From positions 1,990,001 to 2,054,000 of the forward strand of contig CALZFC010000005.1 in the NCBI GenBank assembly GCA_945643635.1: DNA of 64,000 nucleotides, given 5' to 3'. Position numbers and translations under genes: made by a program. Below the pieces are notes generated by a model that did not search any database, was not told where the DNA came from, and was given only the letters and a program-made list of their open reading frames with translations. Source of the stretch: Allodiplogaster sudhausi (lineage: Eukaryota; Nematoda; Chromadorea; Rhabditida; Diplogasteridae). Shown piece by piece: positions 1 through 11,999 of the stretch. Numbering within the stretch: the first letter of the stretch is position 1; every line of letters begins with the position of its first letter.

Positions 1-212
1 AATTCTAATAAAATGACTAGCAAAAATCGGTGTTAAGACTTTTTGGTCACATATCCATCTTCTTTCTCTACTGTCGTTGCATCAGAATAAAATGTTTTTT
101 TCTCCGCATAAAGTTTTTCGGCGTCAAGCTGGAATAAGTGAGATCAAATAAGGCAGTCTAAGAATTTCAGTCATTGACGTTAGAGAGTAGTCTTTCTTCT
201 CTCAAGCAATAC

Positions 213-959
213 CCGAATCGTGACGCTCGAGCCGTCGAAGCAGATGCGGCAGACGGAGCCGGCCGATACAATCGACGCGGACGCTTCCGACGCGGCCGGA
301 CGCGCAACCCGACATGAGTGGGAACGGGAGAGAGGAAGAGAGTGAGAGAGAGGGAGAGAGCGGGAAGGAGAGAGAGAGGGAGAGAAAGACGAGGAGAGGA
401 GAAGTCGTCCCGACTGCCCACCGAGGGCTACTTCCAGTAGAAATGATGAAGTGGGAATGAACAGAGTAGCATTTATAGCCGTTCCAACCGAGAAAAACAA
501 AATGATAGAAGGACGAGAAAAGTATGTTGTTGAAATTAATGGAAATATGTCAATTATTCAAATTTTATAGGCACAAAAGAAGACAAAATCACAAGCCATT
601 CAATTTATTTAGGAGCAAAAATATCAGGACTGATCGCAATAAATAATTTTTACGTATTTACATTAAAAAAACTACTTATTCTTGTCAATCGCTGAAAAGT
701 CGGCACTCTCAATGGAATGAGCGAAAGCGAGGGCGAAAGCAACGGAAGGCCGGCCGAGGTCATCGGACGAGGAAGAAGAGATGGAAGGGGAAGAGGCAAA
801 GGGAGGAGAGAAGCATCCCGGGGGAGGCGAGGAAGGAGAGAGGGAAGCAGTGTCGCCTTTTTAACCTGCTCCAGACGAGGCTGTCGTCAGCAGCGAGTCT
901 CTCGCCGCCAATGGCTGGTGAGAAGAAAGAGGAGGCTTTGCCAGCGATATGGTCTTCAT
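213..959 (-). CDS. RING-CH (MARCH-like) E3 ligase, partial 5' end
   Basis: Two exons can be read: 866-959 (ATG at 959) and about 213-427. Both splice junctions are phase 1, and the second exon ends at a GT donor after 213. The second exon ends with SVCRICFDGSS, the first Cys pair of a RING-CH domain as in membrane-associated MARCH E3 ubiquitin ligases. The rest of the domain would lie left of the window. The N-terminal part is Ser/Leu/Pro-rich because a CT-rich stretch is translated in frame. The CRICFDG match and the matching phases are what I see. The family call rests on only half of the zinc-binding residues, so another RING-type protein remains possible. Confidence 0.4.
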
Positions 960-1020
960 CTTATCCACGGGGGGTTCCTCTCGAATTCTGGCAGACAATT
1001 TAAAAGTTTTTAATTGATAA

Positions 1021-1037
1021 TAAATATATATATAAAA

Positions 1038-1077
<40 letters not shown>

Positions 1078-1140
1078 ATTATAAATACACATACATACAT
1101 ACATAGATGTATGTTCATATGTACATACATATGTATGTAT
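1021..1140. repeat. (TA)n and (ACAT/GTAT)n microsatellites
   Basis: About 55 bp of alternating TA is followed by ACATACATACAT and GTATGTATGT tracts. Similar CATA/TATG clusters occur near 1975, 5905, 8440 and 30670. Confidence 0.9.
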
Positions 1141-1233
1141 GACTGTCTACTTCCACTGCTGATTCCATCAGGACTTTATTAGGAGCATATGAATTTATCC
1201 TAGCATTTTGTTCCTTTTTTGTATCAATAAGCC

Positions 1234-1767
1234 ATGAAGTTTTTTTTAATACTCACTGCTTGCTATTCTGCACTTTTTTCTTCATTCTCACAATCAAACG
1301 CACTACTCGAAGAAAGAGTGCTTTTGTGTGAATTGTGCGAGCAGGTATCTTCTTTGTTCCGCATGGCTACGCTCTCGGAGATCCATTGGTTTCATTCTTT
1401 CATTTTGTTTTATTGGAATGCCAGTTTGGTCTTCGATGCTCTTTGATGAACTTTGAAGAATAGAAGAACAATGCGCGTTTCGAAAAAAAATCTAGCCAAT
1501 GCAAAATAACTTTATTTGAGCTATTTCAAGTAGGCTCCAATGTATACGAATGTCATGATTGTTACAATAACTGCTTGCATCTAGATGTATTTACCTTGAG
1601 AGACAAGGAAAGTTTGTAATGTCATGTGCCGTGATAAGTCTCAAGATCACTCAAATGGCTATTCTGGACGAGGGAGCTGCCGTTGTGAAAGTGGCTACCG
1701 ACTCCACTTGGCGTCTCCAGCATCGCCGTCGAATGGTGGAGTGGAGAGCATGCTGAAAGAGGAATGA
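1234..1767 (+). CDS. Small secreted cysteine-rich peptide (2 exons)
   Basis: Exon 1 (1234-1344) encodes a signal peptide (MKFFLILTACYSALF, cleavage likely after SQSNA) and then CELCEQ. A GTATCT donor follows. Exon 2 (1603-1767) joins in phase 0 after an AG and encodes VCNVMC, then SCRCESGYRL, then a stop. The product is 91 residues with six cysteines spaced CX2C, CX3C and CXC. CX3C plus CXC is typical of CS-alpha-beta defensin-like or toxin-like folds. The first pair could also suggest a saposin-like start, but the second exon does not continue one. An AATAAA signal lies at 1816, about 50 bp past the stop. The function (antimicrobial or other secreted peptide) is inference, and the exon 2 acceptor has a weak pyrimidine tract. 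Confidence 0.5.
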
Positions 1768-1815
1768 TTCGTGGCATTGTCAATCGTATTAAAGATTAGC
1801 GTCTTTCTATTATGG

Positions 1816-1821
1816 AATAAA
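1816..1821 (+). promoter_or_regulatory. Poly(A) signal AATAAA
   Basis: The canonical hexamer lies about 50 bp downstream of the stop of the cysteine-rich peptide gene and is in the right orientation for it. Confidence 0.45.
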
Positions 1822-2169
1822 TTGAACGTCGATTTTAGCCTTCCTCGCTATCAGGAAAAGGTATAGATATGCACACAAATATCCCTCTACGGACAAACAA
1901 ACATTCCACATATTTACATTTGCACAAGATTGCACGTTGAAAACATTTCACTAAACCTTTTACCGCAATCTACATGCATACATATGTATGTATTTATGTA
2001 TATAGCACATGATTTCGACTTGAGAAAATACAAATTATGCTGAAGTATGCATGTCATCCGTATATGCCTTCTAGAAAGATTTACAACACAAGAATCGAAG
2101 TGCAACTTGTCCTCTTATCTCTCACACTTTCTAGCTACTATTCTTTTGTTTATCCCTTATTATCTCTGA

Positions 2170-4731
2170 TTAGCCAACCCGTATTTCGTCATTCTTGCTC
2201 GCTGTGTAGAGGAAGATGTTGAAGAGTCCTTTCGAGAGCACGACGAAGTACCAAATCATCTCGTACTTTTGCAAGCCAAACATGGCAAAGTTCAGAAATG
2301 AGTCCGGAATTGTAAGGAAGATGAATTCAGACGCCAGAGTAAGGCCTGAACGTGGAAAAAAAGTAAATTTTTAAGAAAATAATAATAACTAATTAAATAA
2401 ACAACAGTTCTGATTTTCTGTAGAAAAAATAAAAGAAACCAATCAGTTTGGTAGTTCGCACGAGCCGCGCGCGGCGCCTTCCGCGCCCGTTCCGATCGTC
2501 CTGAGCCCTCTAGATGTATTTCACTTATCAAGAACGCCAAGGCGCACTCTTTCGATGTTCTTTCTTTCCTTTCTCTTCTTCTCGCAAATTACAGGCGAAT
2601 TGTGCATCATTCGTGCAGTTGTGTGCTCGTTCAATCTCACGTTTCTTAGATATAATTTCAGAGTAAAATATTTGGGAAGCTGGGTCTGTTAGAATTAATC
2701 TCTAACACTTTTATCAAATAATTATAATGTAAAATGAGAAAAATTAATAGTTGAAGAACTAACAAACTTCTTGTGTATCTGTAGCACTCGAATTACAATA
2801 GGCACGTACAGGAGAATGCAGAGGAGAATGGAGACGAAGCGAAAGTACAGCAAATAGCTCCAGATCTAACATTACCGAGGAAATGATGGAGATATCAACC
2901 GTAGAGGCAAGCTCTATACGGCTTTGGCTGTTATTTTTATTACTATCATTAAATTTTTTTTCGTTCGTTTTTGAAAACTTCGCCGATGGCGTTTCCACAC
3001 ATTATTTCCAGTGCCGGTGCAATCAAATTCGTTTCAAAATAGGTTGACCTAATCTGTATTTGTACATGTAACCATTAATTACTTTTCTAGGATATCGCCA
3101 ATATCAAATAAAAAATCTCGTTTGTGTACCCGATGTGTCAGATGAAATCACTCAGCCGCGCGTTTAATCTGTCTGAAGTTGCCAATTCTTCTAATGCGAA
3201 CATGTTCGAACCAAGATTGTTTTGAACATGTTTCAAACATAAGATAGATTGAATGCGCGGCAGAATGTACACATTTGTACGCAAAAAAGATGGCCGCAGT
3301 GGAACGTAAATATATTTCTAAGAAATAATTAATAAGAACCTGAGCGGTGTACGCGACGGAAGTGTAACAGAAGGGGCTGGTGGGGGCGGGAGGAGAACGA
3401 AGCCAGAAGAAGAAGCAGACGGAGAAGCCAACCAGGACGTACGACAGCCCACCTGGAATGATAAAGCACCTCACAAAGTTAAAGGATTGCGGAATCCGTG
3501 TAATCTTTGTTTGAATATTTTTTAATAGCTATGAATTCAAAATGACTTACAATTAGAAGGGACTTCGTTTAAAATAAATATGTTATAAAATATTAAAACA
3601 AATCTTAATTGGAGTTGCCTTGTAAACGGACCGGCGAGCACAGAATAAGCGTAGCGAGAATCCAGTCGCCGGTATTTGAGTGGCATCGTAACAGCGACGA
3701 CGCGGTCGAGTGTCACGCAGAGAGAAGAAACGCCGATCAGGTGATAGCTGACGATGAAGAGGAACGGGAACACCTTCCGGAGGCAGTCGTGATTAGTCGT
3801 CATAACAGAGCCTGCGTTGTTTTTCTCTTCATAATTGATTTGGCTTTGGTTAAAAAAAAATCGACCTCGAAAGTTTGAGCGATTTTTGTTCACTCTTTAA
3901 AAAAATAGTATAATCAAGCGAAATTTAATAGGGAGCAATCTTACTACGGTCATTATGAGCATTCAGCCTTTATCTTTTATCACGCTTCACTCTAATTTCC
4001 ACAAACAAATTGCTTCCTGTAAAGAGTAAAGTACTCATTAAGAACTCATGCATGTCTGAATCTAACAAACAGGATACATAATAATTTTCTCCTATTCAAC
4101 AAAAAGAGACAGAAACGTAAGTAGTGCGTACTTCTTCTACTTCTTCTTGTCTGAAGTAGTCTGATTTGCTGCTGTTTTGAATATTTATTCAACACGACAT
4201 CTTCTGGCCACTCGCACCCTATGATTATTCTCAATTCACCTTTCCCGGCCAACGCCATTTGCAGTCTGTCAACGCCAGCAAATGTGAAGGCGATTGCATT
4301 GGAAAGATCAGCCAAGCACACCAGGCCGATCAAGATTACCTGAACAGTAATCATTAAAAAGCAATAACTAACACAATTGATGTCTGAGCATTTAACTGAG
4401 GTTCGAAGCAACAATTGTGACTTTTTATAAAATATTCTATTGTCAAGGTTCATAAAAATATTCGAATATAATATCTGATTAACATTTCTATAGAAGAGTG
4501 CACCTCTCTTTGTTCCGAAGTGTCTTGTGAGTGTAAATGAAGATGAGGAGAGGAACGTTGATTGCGCTGATTGTTACTCCTGCAAAGAAGGCTCGAGTGT
4601 CAAAAGAACACGAGCATTCTGAAAGATTGAGTGGAGAGGGTTAAATTAGAAGTACCTAAAATAAACTGACCGAATGCAATGTAGAGCGAGAAGGTTGCCT
4701 CGACGGGCAAGTTGAAATTGTTTGAAGACAT
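2170..4731 (-). CDS. Serpentine 7TM chemoreceptor, Srsx-like
   Basis: Seven or more short exons on the minus strand encode successive membrane helices. They include the start MSSNNFNLP (4671-4731), TM1 with YTHKTLRNK (4504-4579), TM2 with LVCLADLSNAIAF (4240-4339), TM3 with LDRVVAVTMPLKY (about 3650-3800), TM4 (about 3345-3455) and TM5 with YVPIVIRVLQIHKKF (about 2760-2860). The last exon (2170-2348) carries TM6-TM7 and ends FLYTASKNDEIRVG. LRNK after TM1, DR(V)xxVxxPLKY after TM3 and xxYTxxxxEIR after TM7 are hallmarks of nematode Srsx-type receptors, which are rhodopsin-like and mostly chemosensory. The short loop exon between TM5 and TM6 (about 2550) could not be phased with confidence. 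The ligand is unknown. Confidence 0.75.
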
Positions 4732-4869
4732 TCTCGAGATTAACTTCAATAAGAAAGAATGTTTAGTGGCTACCAAATCGAGAGCACGAAAAACGCTTTC
4801 TGCATTTCTCGGGTGCGGCTTGCAACAAATTGAATGCATGAAAACTGTCAGCTCTTACAATATTAACGT

Positions 4870-6180
4870 GTAAATATCGAACTTAACTTTGACTTATTTA
4901 CGGCATGAAGAATATCAGTACGTGGTGATTCCCGAAGGGAGAAGATTGCATGTTCAAGGAAGAGAGATTTACTGCCATAGCAAATCACTCTCTTGTACGA
5001 TCACAAATGGGGAGTGTTTTATTGGGAACGTAAATAGGCCTCATTAGCTGTGCTCTGACGAATAGAGTATTCTATGGTTCTCTTTCCTTAAAACAAGGCG
5101 GAGACTTCCGCCGAGTGAGAGAAGGAGGGAATGAGGTTGGAAATGTGTTAAGGAGAAAAATTACTTCAAGGAAAAGAACTGAATTGAAAGGGGGAGGGGT
5201 CAGTATACAGATGAAAATTGTAGATCTACATAAATTTGGCTTAAAATTAGAACGTGCTATTTTATATGTTAGACCAAACTCTCAGTCAGATTCATTGATA
5301 GCATTCCATTGTCACCTTGAAAAGTATAAAAAAAATAATGTTCACTCAAAATTTATAAATATCATGTGAAAATTCATCAATATAAACACAGCTAAATGAA
5401 ATTTGTCGAGTAGTTTTAAAGGAAGACCCTCCAAGGTTTTCTTAGCATAACATGGATTTTTTTCTTAACGTTGATACTTACATATGTACTTATAAGCGCA
5501 CCTGACAGTGAGCAGTCGCTCTCTGCTACATACCTAAATGGATGTGATAATAAGTAATTCCTTTACCTTTTCCAAGAGAATTTCAATCAATTTTTAGCGT
5601 GCACAAGAAATCTTTGCTCGTTCGTCGGCTTACAATTACCGCAGAGGTTTATAGCCGACCCTTATTTAGCAGGTTCGAAACTTTGCGACGTGTAGAATGA
5701 ATGATTCCAGAGATTCCAATTTTCGAGTCAAGCTTTGCGAGAGAGAGAAAGAAAACGAATTGATAAACGCCTAGAAAACCATGTGCTAATTATATACTGA
5801 AATGCCATGATTAGTTCGCCGAAGTTGAATAATAAAGATGCATTTTAGTATACTTGAACTGTTCGCATAAATCCTTTGCAAGCGAGCTGACAATGAGATA
5901 CATGTGTATATGTATGTATGTAGCATGTATGTATGTACCTTTCTGGGAATGGTGGAGTTATGCGAGATCTTCTTACAGCTTATAATTTAAAAAAAGGAGA
6001 ATTCATGATCAGATACATATATTGCCTGCACTCCAGCTGACGATCACTGTTATCTTGACTACAAATTTCTTTCGATAAAACTGAATTATAACCTGTGATA
6101 TATAAGTTTAAATGTGTATCGGTTAGTAAAACGAGTTTATCAATAGGAGCATAAATGAAAATTTCGCTTCAGAATATATT
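4870..6180. other. Intergenic, no gene seen
   Basis: This is AT-rich sequence between the 7TM receptor start and the 3' end of the acidic protein gene. Only short unconvincing frames occur (for example 5115-5369) and a small TATG microsatellite at 5905-5935. Confidence 0.6.
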
Positions 6181-6222
6181 AATTATGTTTGTATATGAGC
6201 TTTCTTTCGACTTCGCGGATTC

Positions 6223-8293
6223 GTTCTATTGTTGCCCAGCCTGGCGTTGCGTATGATGCCAGAGCCACAACATCGGATCCATCGGTGGCCCTGCGGTCGT
6301 GGCCGGTACGATCTCAACCTCCTCTTCAGCTGCAGGCTCCGTCTCCTCTTCAACTGCTGCCTCCTTCTCGTCTTCAGCTGCAGGTTCCTTCTCCTTTTCA
6401 GCTGCTGGTTCCCTCTCATCTTCAGCTGCTGGTTCCTTCTCCTCTGCAAGTGCTGGCTCCTCCTCCTCTTCAGCTGCTGGTTTCGGCTCCTCTTCAGCTG
6501 CTGGTTCCGGCTCCTCTTCAACTGCTGGTTCCGGCTCCTCTTCAACTGCTGGTTCCGGCTCCGCTTCAGCTGCTGGTTCCAGCTCCTCTTCAGCTGCTGG
6601 TTTCTTCTCCTCTTCAGCTGCTGGCTCGGTCTCCCCTTCAGCTGCTGGCTGCCTCTCTTCCTCATTTTCAGCTGCTGCTTCCTTTTCTTCGGCCACTTCT
6701 TCCGGCTGCTTCTCCTCTGCCTCGTCCTCCGCTGTATTCTCCTCATCCTTGGCCTCCTCTTCAGTTTCCTTCTTTGGTTCCTCTCCATCCACATCATGCT
6801 CTGGTGTCATCTGACCTGGTTCTTCTTGTGCTTCTTCAGACTGGCCTTCTTCCTGCTCCACTTCTGGACGGTAGTCTTCATCATCGATTTCGTCGTGGCA
6901 CGGAATGTAGGCAGGATACTGCTGCTCGTCTTCGTGTTCAGCTTCAGTCTCCTCCTTCTTTTCCTCTTCCGGAACGTTGTTCTCCTCTTCAGCCTCTGCA
7001 ATGGCTTCCTTGATCTCGGCTTCGTCGTTGTCCTTCTTCTCTTCTGGCTCCTCCTCCTTCGCTTCTTCGGCCGGTTCACCATTGCCTTCCTCCACGAGAG
7101 ACTCATCAACTTGCCCGGGGACATTTTCTGGTTCCACATCGGTGTGTTCTTCCTCGGTCTGAGTTTCAGACTCCTTCGGTTCCTCCACCAGTGGCTCCTC
7201 GGCCTCGATAGCGGGTTCAGCTTCCTGATTCGGTTCTTCTCCGGTCTCCTTCACTTCTTCCTCGGCTTGTTCAGCCACAGGCTCATTGTCAACTTCCTGT
7301 TCTGCAGGGTTCTGGCGAACTTCAGGAAGGGGCTCTAATTCAGTTGCAGGCTCCTCTTTGTCAGGAGTTTCATCAGCGTGCTCCTGCTCAGTTTCGGGAG
7401 TCTCATCCTCGGTCTCGCCAGTCGGCTCTTGCTCCTCTTCTGGAGTCTCTTCAACTTCTGGCTCAGCTTCAGTCTCAGGCTCCATCTGCTCCTCTTCCGC
7501 CTCTGGCACCTCTGCTGGTTCCTTTGCGCTCTCCTCAGCCGGGTTCTTGGGATGTTCTTCTTTCTCTCCCTCTTCAGCTTCCACTGGAGTTTCCTCCGCC
7601 TCTGGTTGAGCCTCAGATTCGATACCCTCCGGCTCCCCGGAAGGCTCCTTTTCACTTTCCTCTTCGCGGTTCTCTGGATGCTCTTCTTCCTTCGCTGCTT
7701 CTTCTTCTTCAACTTCCTCGGGAACTTCAGCTGGCTCCTCAGGCTCTTGCTCCTTCTGCTCCTCCACTGGTTCCTTTTCAGCTTCCTCGTCCGGGTTCTC
7801 TGGTTCCCGCTCTTCGTCTGGGGCCTCGATCTGCGGTGCCGTTTCTTCCTCCTTCTCTTCGGCAGTGTTCAGTTCATCCTCTGCTTCCGGCTCCTTTGCT
7901 GGCTCGACTTCGGCAGGAGCAGGATCTGAAGTCAAATTGTTTAATGCCAGCTAGGCGCTATTCTTTTTAAAGGACCGCTCTGTGAATGTGCGCGCATATC
8001 AGAGGACATGCCCCGCCCTTCTTTTTCTCTCTTCTACACGCACTTCTTTCAAGCGCTCTCCGATGCTCACTCAATACAGTAATATCTTAGCACTTTGAGA
8101 ATGTTGAGAGATCATGTAAAGAAGAGAAAAAAGGGAGGAATTTCTTCAGATATGCACGTATATTCACCGGGGCGGTTCTTTAATATGAGTACAAATTGAC
8201 CCCCTCATGACAGAGGAAGTGTCTTATCAGTAAACATTACCAGATGTGCCTGCGTTCGATTGTCGCAGCACATTCCACCATGAAGGCGTCTTC
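6223..8293 (-). CDS. Glutamate-rich acidic repeat protein, 5' end missing
   Basis: One large exon (stop at 6223-6225, coding 6226-7925) encodes about 565 residues made almost entirely of E, P, A and K/D. Near the C-terminus are 7-8-residue repeats of the EPAAEEE type, and the protein ends MLWLWHHTQRQAGQQ. No ATG begins this exon. It starts after a TTTGACTTCAG acceptor. A 53-bp upstream exon (8241-8293) joins it in phase 1 and adds KTPSWWNVLRQSNAGTS. Further 5' exons were not found. The product is predicted to be disordered and very negatively charged. Acidic scaffold, chromatin-associated or structural roles are all possible, and I do not recognise an ortholog. The only non-acidic islands are AYIPCHDEIDDEDYRP in the middle and the aromatic tail. 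Confidence 0.7.
6315..6665 (-). repeat. Coding tandem repeats (EPAAEEE-type)
   Basis: The plus strand shows about 14 imperfect 24-bp units of the form TCAGCTGCTGGTTCCnnCTCC. On the coding strand these give alternating EPAA and acidic blocks in the C-terminal third of the acidic protein. Such minisatellites usually vary in copy number between strains. Confidence 0.8.
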
Positions 8294-8299
8294 CTGCAG

Positions 8300-9200
8300 A
8301 AGATTCATTCAAGAAAGGAATAACTCAATTGGAACCTTCTTTCTTCTTCTTATTTATTATTTATCTTGATTAACTGCAAGTAGGCAAAGAGTATGAAGCA
8401 TAAAATATGAATCCTTTGAAGCAAGGGATAGAAGCTTGTATGTATGTACATGCATACATGTTGCAATTCGCCTCTAGTATGTGTATTCGTTATTTCGATT
8501 AAGTGGATAGCTGACTAACTTCTCTTGTTTGGGAAGAGCGCGTGAGGAGACGCACTCGAGCACTGCAAAGAAGAGTTACAATTTGAATATCTTATCAAAT
8601 CAAAACACAGTCATTTCAACCTGCGAAAAGAAGAATGACGGAGAGAAGAAGCCTCATCGCAGCGAATTCTCGCTAGCCACCGAAGCAAGAGACGACCTTC
8701 CAAGCAGTCCCCCCTTTTATTTGCTAGCTTCTTTGCTTCTGAATCATCATTCAAAATTGAAGTCGAAAGAACGCTTCGCTGCCATTCAACATTCGTCGAC
8801 ATTCGGGGACAACGCCTGATTTCTTTTATTCCCCTCTTACATTTCACAGGAAATGAAAGTTTCCTAAAGTGGTGCAATTTCTGTTGACAAGTGATTGATT
8901 CCCAATTTTTTGTGACTAACGAATCAATAAGAACTACGTAATTTATGCATGAAAATCCGTATCGTAGAAATGAGATCAGGAAGAAAACATGAAGCATTGG
9001 AGCAAAGGAAATAGAGAAGCGATTTATAACCAATATCTAATTACATAAAACGAGTTTCCTCCAGCGAGTAATAATAGAACAGAAAAGTTTCGCTAACTCT
9101 GTTGGCTATGAAAGAATGTGAGACAGTGAGCAGTAAGAGGAGAGAAATAGTGAGCGAGATAGAGAGAGAGAGAGAGAGAGAAGAAAGAAAGAAGAGAGGG
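8300..9200. other. Intergenic or unresolved 5' exon region
   Basis: The acidic protein gene should have further 5' exons here, but none could be supported. A plus-strand frame at 8529-8819 has no ATG at its start and no recognisable content. A GA microsatellite lies at 9155-9205. Confidence 0.4.
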
Positions 9201-9204
9201 AGAG

Positions 9205-11953
9205 TTAGACACTCTGCAGAATGGGCTGGCTCGCCTCGGCAATGGCCTTCTCAGCCGCGGCCGCGAGTTGTTCCTCGTCTTCATCGAAGAAACTGCTTCT
9301 GCCTGGTCGGATGTGCGATCCGAGGATGACGGAGACGAAGAAGAACACGACGATCATCGCGGCGTTGAACCAGTCTAATGGCAAGGACTTAGTATTCATG
9401 CCATTTTTTTCACGGCCTTTACGATTCCAGTATAAATTTTCCTGTAAAACTATGCATACATTGATAAAGAGAAAAAAACTTCTTTTCAATAATAATCTTA
9501 TTTTTTTGAAAATGCACTAACAAGAAGCAATGGTCTCGGGCGTGAGGGGTGGCTGCCCCTTCAGAAGGCCGCATCTGGCGGCGATCTCAAGGGCGAAACG
9601 AAGAACCGAGTACAGCAGCTAGACAATTTATCGCTTTAGAAATACTCAATATTTTTTGTGTTAGCAAAGTATGAAGTGCAATGATATTTCTTTGCATATA
9701 AAAAGAAAAGATGAGAAGATCTGTTAGATTTCATGATTGTGCCAACAATTCAACTCGCCTGTGCAATGTTGATGCACCGAAAGATGGTCAGAATACCAGT
9801 CGATGAGACGTCTTCCTTGAAAATGAAGCGTTACTAGCCACTACTCAATTCAATACGGCAGAGCACAATTAACGTTGTACGCTTATTTTTGTAAATATCT
9901 AAATTACAAAAACAAATTGGAAGCTTACTCGGGCGAGGCGAAGAAGAGCCTGGGAAGCAAAGATGGCGATCAAGGTGGAGACGATTCCAAGCACGTTTAG
10001 GGCGATTGTTGCTCTCAAGGGGAAGTATGGAGAAAGAGAGGAGAGAGAGGGAGAGAGGGGAGAAAGAGAGTGAGAGAGAGAAGGAGAGAAAGAGAGAAGT
10101 TCAGTTCATGGAGGAAAGGGGGGGGGGAGTGAGAGAAAGTAAAGAGAAAGGAGTGACTTGGAGTCGAGAGAGACTCCCTCCATCACCATGATGATTATAG
10201 CCATTGCAATGGAGATGCGAACATGCGGAGTCTGGTCGACCATGAACGAAAGGATGCGCAGTCTGGTCCTGAACGGAAGACTTCCCAAGAGCTTAGATTG
10301 AACACCAATCTACCATTGATAATTAACACCAATATGTACAGTATAAATAGAAAAAAAGTTGAATACTGCGTTGGCTCGAGAGTCGGCAGACATCCGCAGC
10401 AGCAGAAGGGACGAGCAGCAAGAGAGAGACGGGCACCACTCTGGCGAAGACGAGAAGACCAGGCTGACTGGCCACCCAGGAGAGCAGGAAGGAGGGTGGA
10501 GGCAGCGGAGAGGGCGAGCAGAACCACTCTGAAAGAGAGAGAGAGAGAGGGAATAAAGAGAGAGAGAAAAGAGACAGAGAAGCAGAGAGTGAGAGAGGGG
10601 AAGACAGGAGAGAGGAGAGAGAAAGAGACAGAGAAGCAGAGAGGGAGAGGAAGAGAGAGGAGAGAAAGAGAGAGAGAGAGAGATAGAGAGAGTCGCATGT
10701 AGAGAAAGGAGATTGTGAGAAAATACGAGAAGAGGGAGATCTAAGCATAACAGATAGCAATAATGGAATCGCTTGTATGAATTGCGAGATGCAAATGAAT
10801 GTTTTTATCCTTAGATAACAACTGACGCGAGTCCGAGTCCGTATAGAATGGGAGAAGAGCGCGGAAAGAGCAGAGCGAGCAAGCAGACCACGCTCGCCAT
10901 CTGGAATTGTTTTACTTTCCTTTCTCACTTATACTTTAATTTCTTAATCGTGGTTTGTTAACAAAAACAAAAACAAATTATTGGTGGTTCCATTGCCTAG
11001 GTCACAGGGCATTACTGCAGTGACCCTGTCATAGAAAGAAAAAGAAGAATCTTCTGACCGCAGGGGTCAGCAGAAGTCGGTAGAGAAGATAGCGGGTGGA
11101 GTCGGCAGACACAAAGCGATAGACGGAGAGGGCGAGACGGGCAGAGACAATGGCAGTCATAAGACAGAACATCGAAGAGAGGGCGATGAAACCGAAGTAC
11201 ATGCTGGGAAGGCCTGTGGGGAACTCACTGGATTAGAAGCTATTCTTTCTTTTGATATAATAAAGAGGAAGAAAAGAAGAAGCTCAGTAGTAAACAAAGT
11301 TGGAATTGTATGAAGAATTGGAAGAGTGTCAAGAAACAAGGACCTCTTTGCAACTTGGGCAGATTTTCACAACCAGGAAGGAACAGCTCGACGCTAATAA
11401 ATGTATGAATGAGGAAGTCGAAGGGGGGAGGTATCAATAACCTCAAAGAACGACTCAAAGGCCAAGAAAGTATTTCTTTTCTCCAATGGAAATGTGCATG
11501 TGACAACGTGGCCAGTTAGAAGGATATCGTTAATCCTATTTACGCTTCTGGAAAAGAGCTAAAGAGAGAGAGAAAACGTCTCATTGCCGGAGTAATGGGC
11601 TTGACTAAGAGTGATCTCATTGTCAGGTGGGCACTTTTCTGCTGTGAGACCAAGATATTTATGTTTAGGACTGGAGAAAGGGAGCTGTCTGGAAGTGCAC
11701 ACAGATGGCCTAACAATTATGTAGGTTTAAACGTTCCTGAAATAACGGTTGAAATAAAATAACAAAACAACTTTTTTAGGAGTGATGAGAGAGAGAGTGA
11801 GAGGAAGAGAGAGAAGAGAGAGAGAGAGAGAGACAGAATGAGAAAAGGACCTGCGAGCCAGTGGCGCATCTCAGGGGTCGTGGTGAAGAAGTTGCTCTCG
11901 ACAGTGTACTTTGTGCCCTCCGGCTGCTCTCCCTCGGCCATCGACGCATTCAT
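9205..11953 (-). CDS. Organic solute transporter alpha-like membrane protein
   Basis: The start is MNASMAEGEQPEG (ATG at 11953). Further exons lie near 11052-11218 (two helices), 10840-10915, 10390-10525, 10190-10300, 9950-10015, 9770-9825 and 9525-9620. The last exon runs from about 9385 to the stop at 9205. The protein has about seven membrane helices. Between two of them sits a cytoplasmic Cys cluster (RPFCCCGCLPTLEP) preceded by GGQSAW. This order matches OST-alpha/SLC51A and the nematode Osta proteins, where a CCCC cluster follows GG.EA. The tail is acidic (FDEDEEQ). Nematode Osta proteins act in sensory cilia membrane traffic and vertebrate SLC51A exports bile acids. The role here is inferred. 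The introns hold long CT tracts on the coding strand. Confidence 0.6.
10020..10700. repeat. GA-rich (CT on coding strand) intronic tracts
   Basis: Two tracts (10031-10160 and 10530-10690) of GAGAGA with G runs lie between exons of the OST-alpha-like gene. On the coding strand they read as polypyrimidine. Confidence 0.85.
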
Positions 11954-11999
11954 CTCGAACTTGGCAATTGCGTTCTAGAGATTCCAAGACTCTCAAACC

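Noticed and set aside
6189..7970. Long plus-strand frames opposite the acidic protein (for example 6229-7338, Leu/Phe-rich)
   Set aside because: They are antisense shadows of the GAA/GAG-rich exon. The minus frame is open over the full length and has a matching upstream exon.
8529..8819. Plus-strand frame of 96 residues
   Set aside because: It starts at TTG rather than ATG, has low-complexity polar content and no splice context.
10195..10928. Two minus-strand frames of 167 and 201 codons
   Set aside because: They read through CT intron sequence. Only the short segments with splice sites belong to the OST-alpha-like gene.
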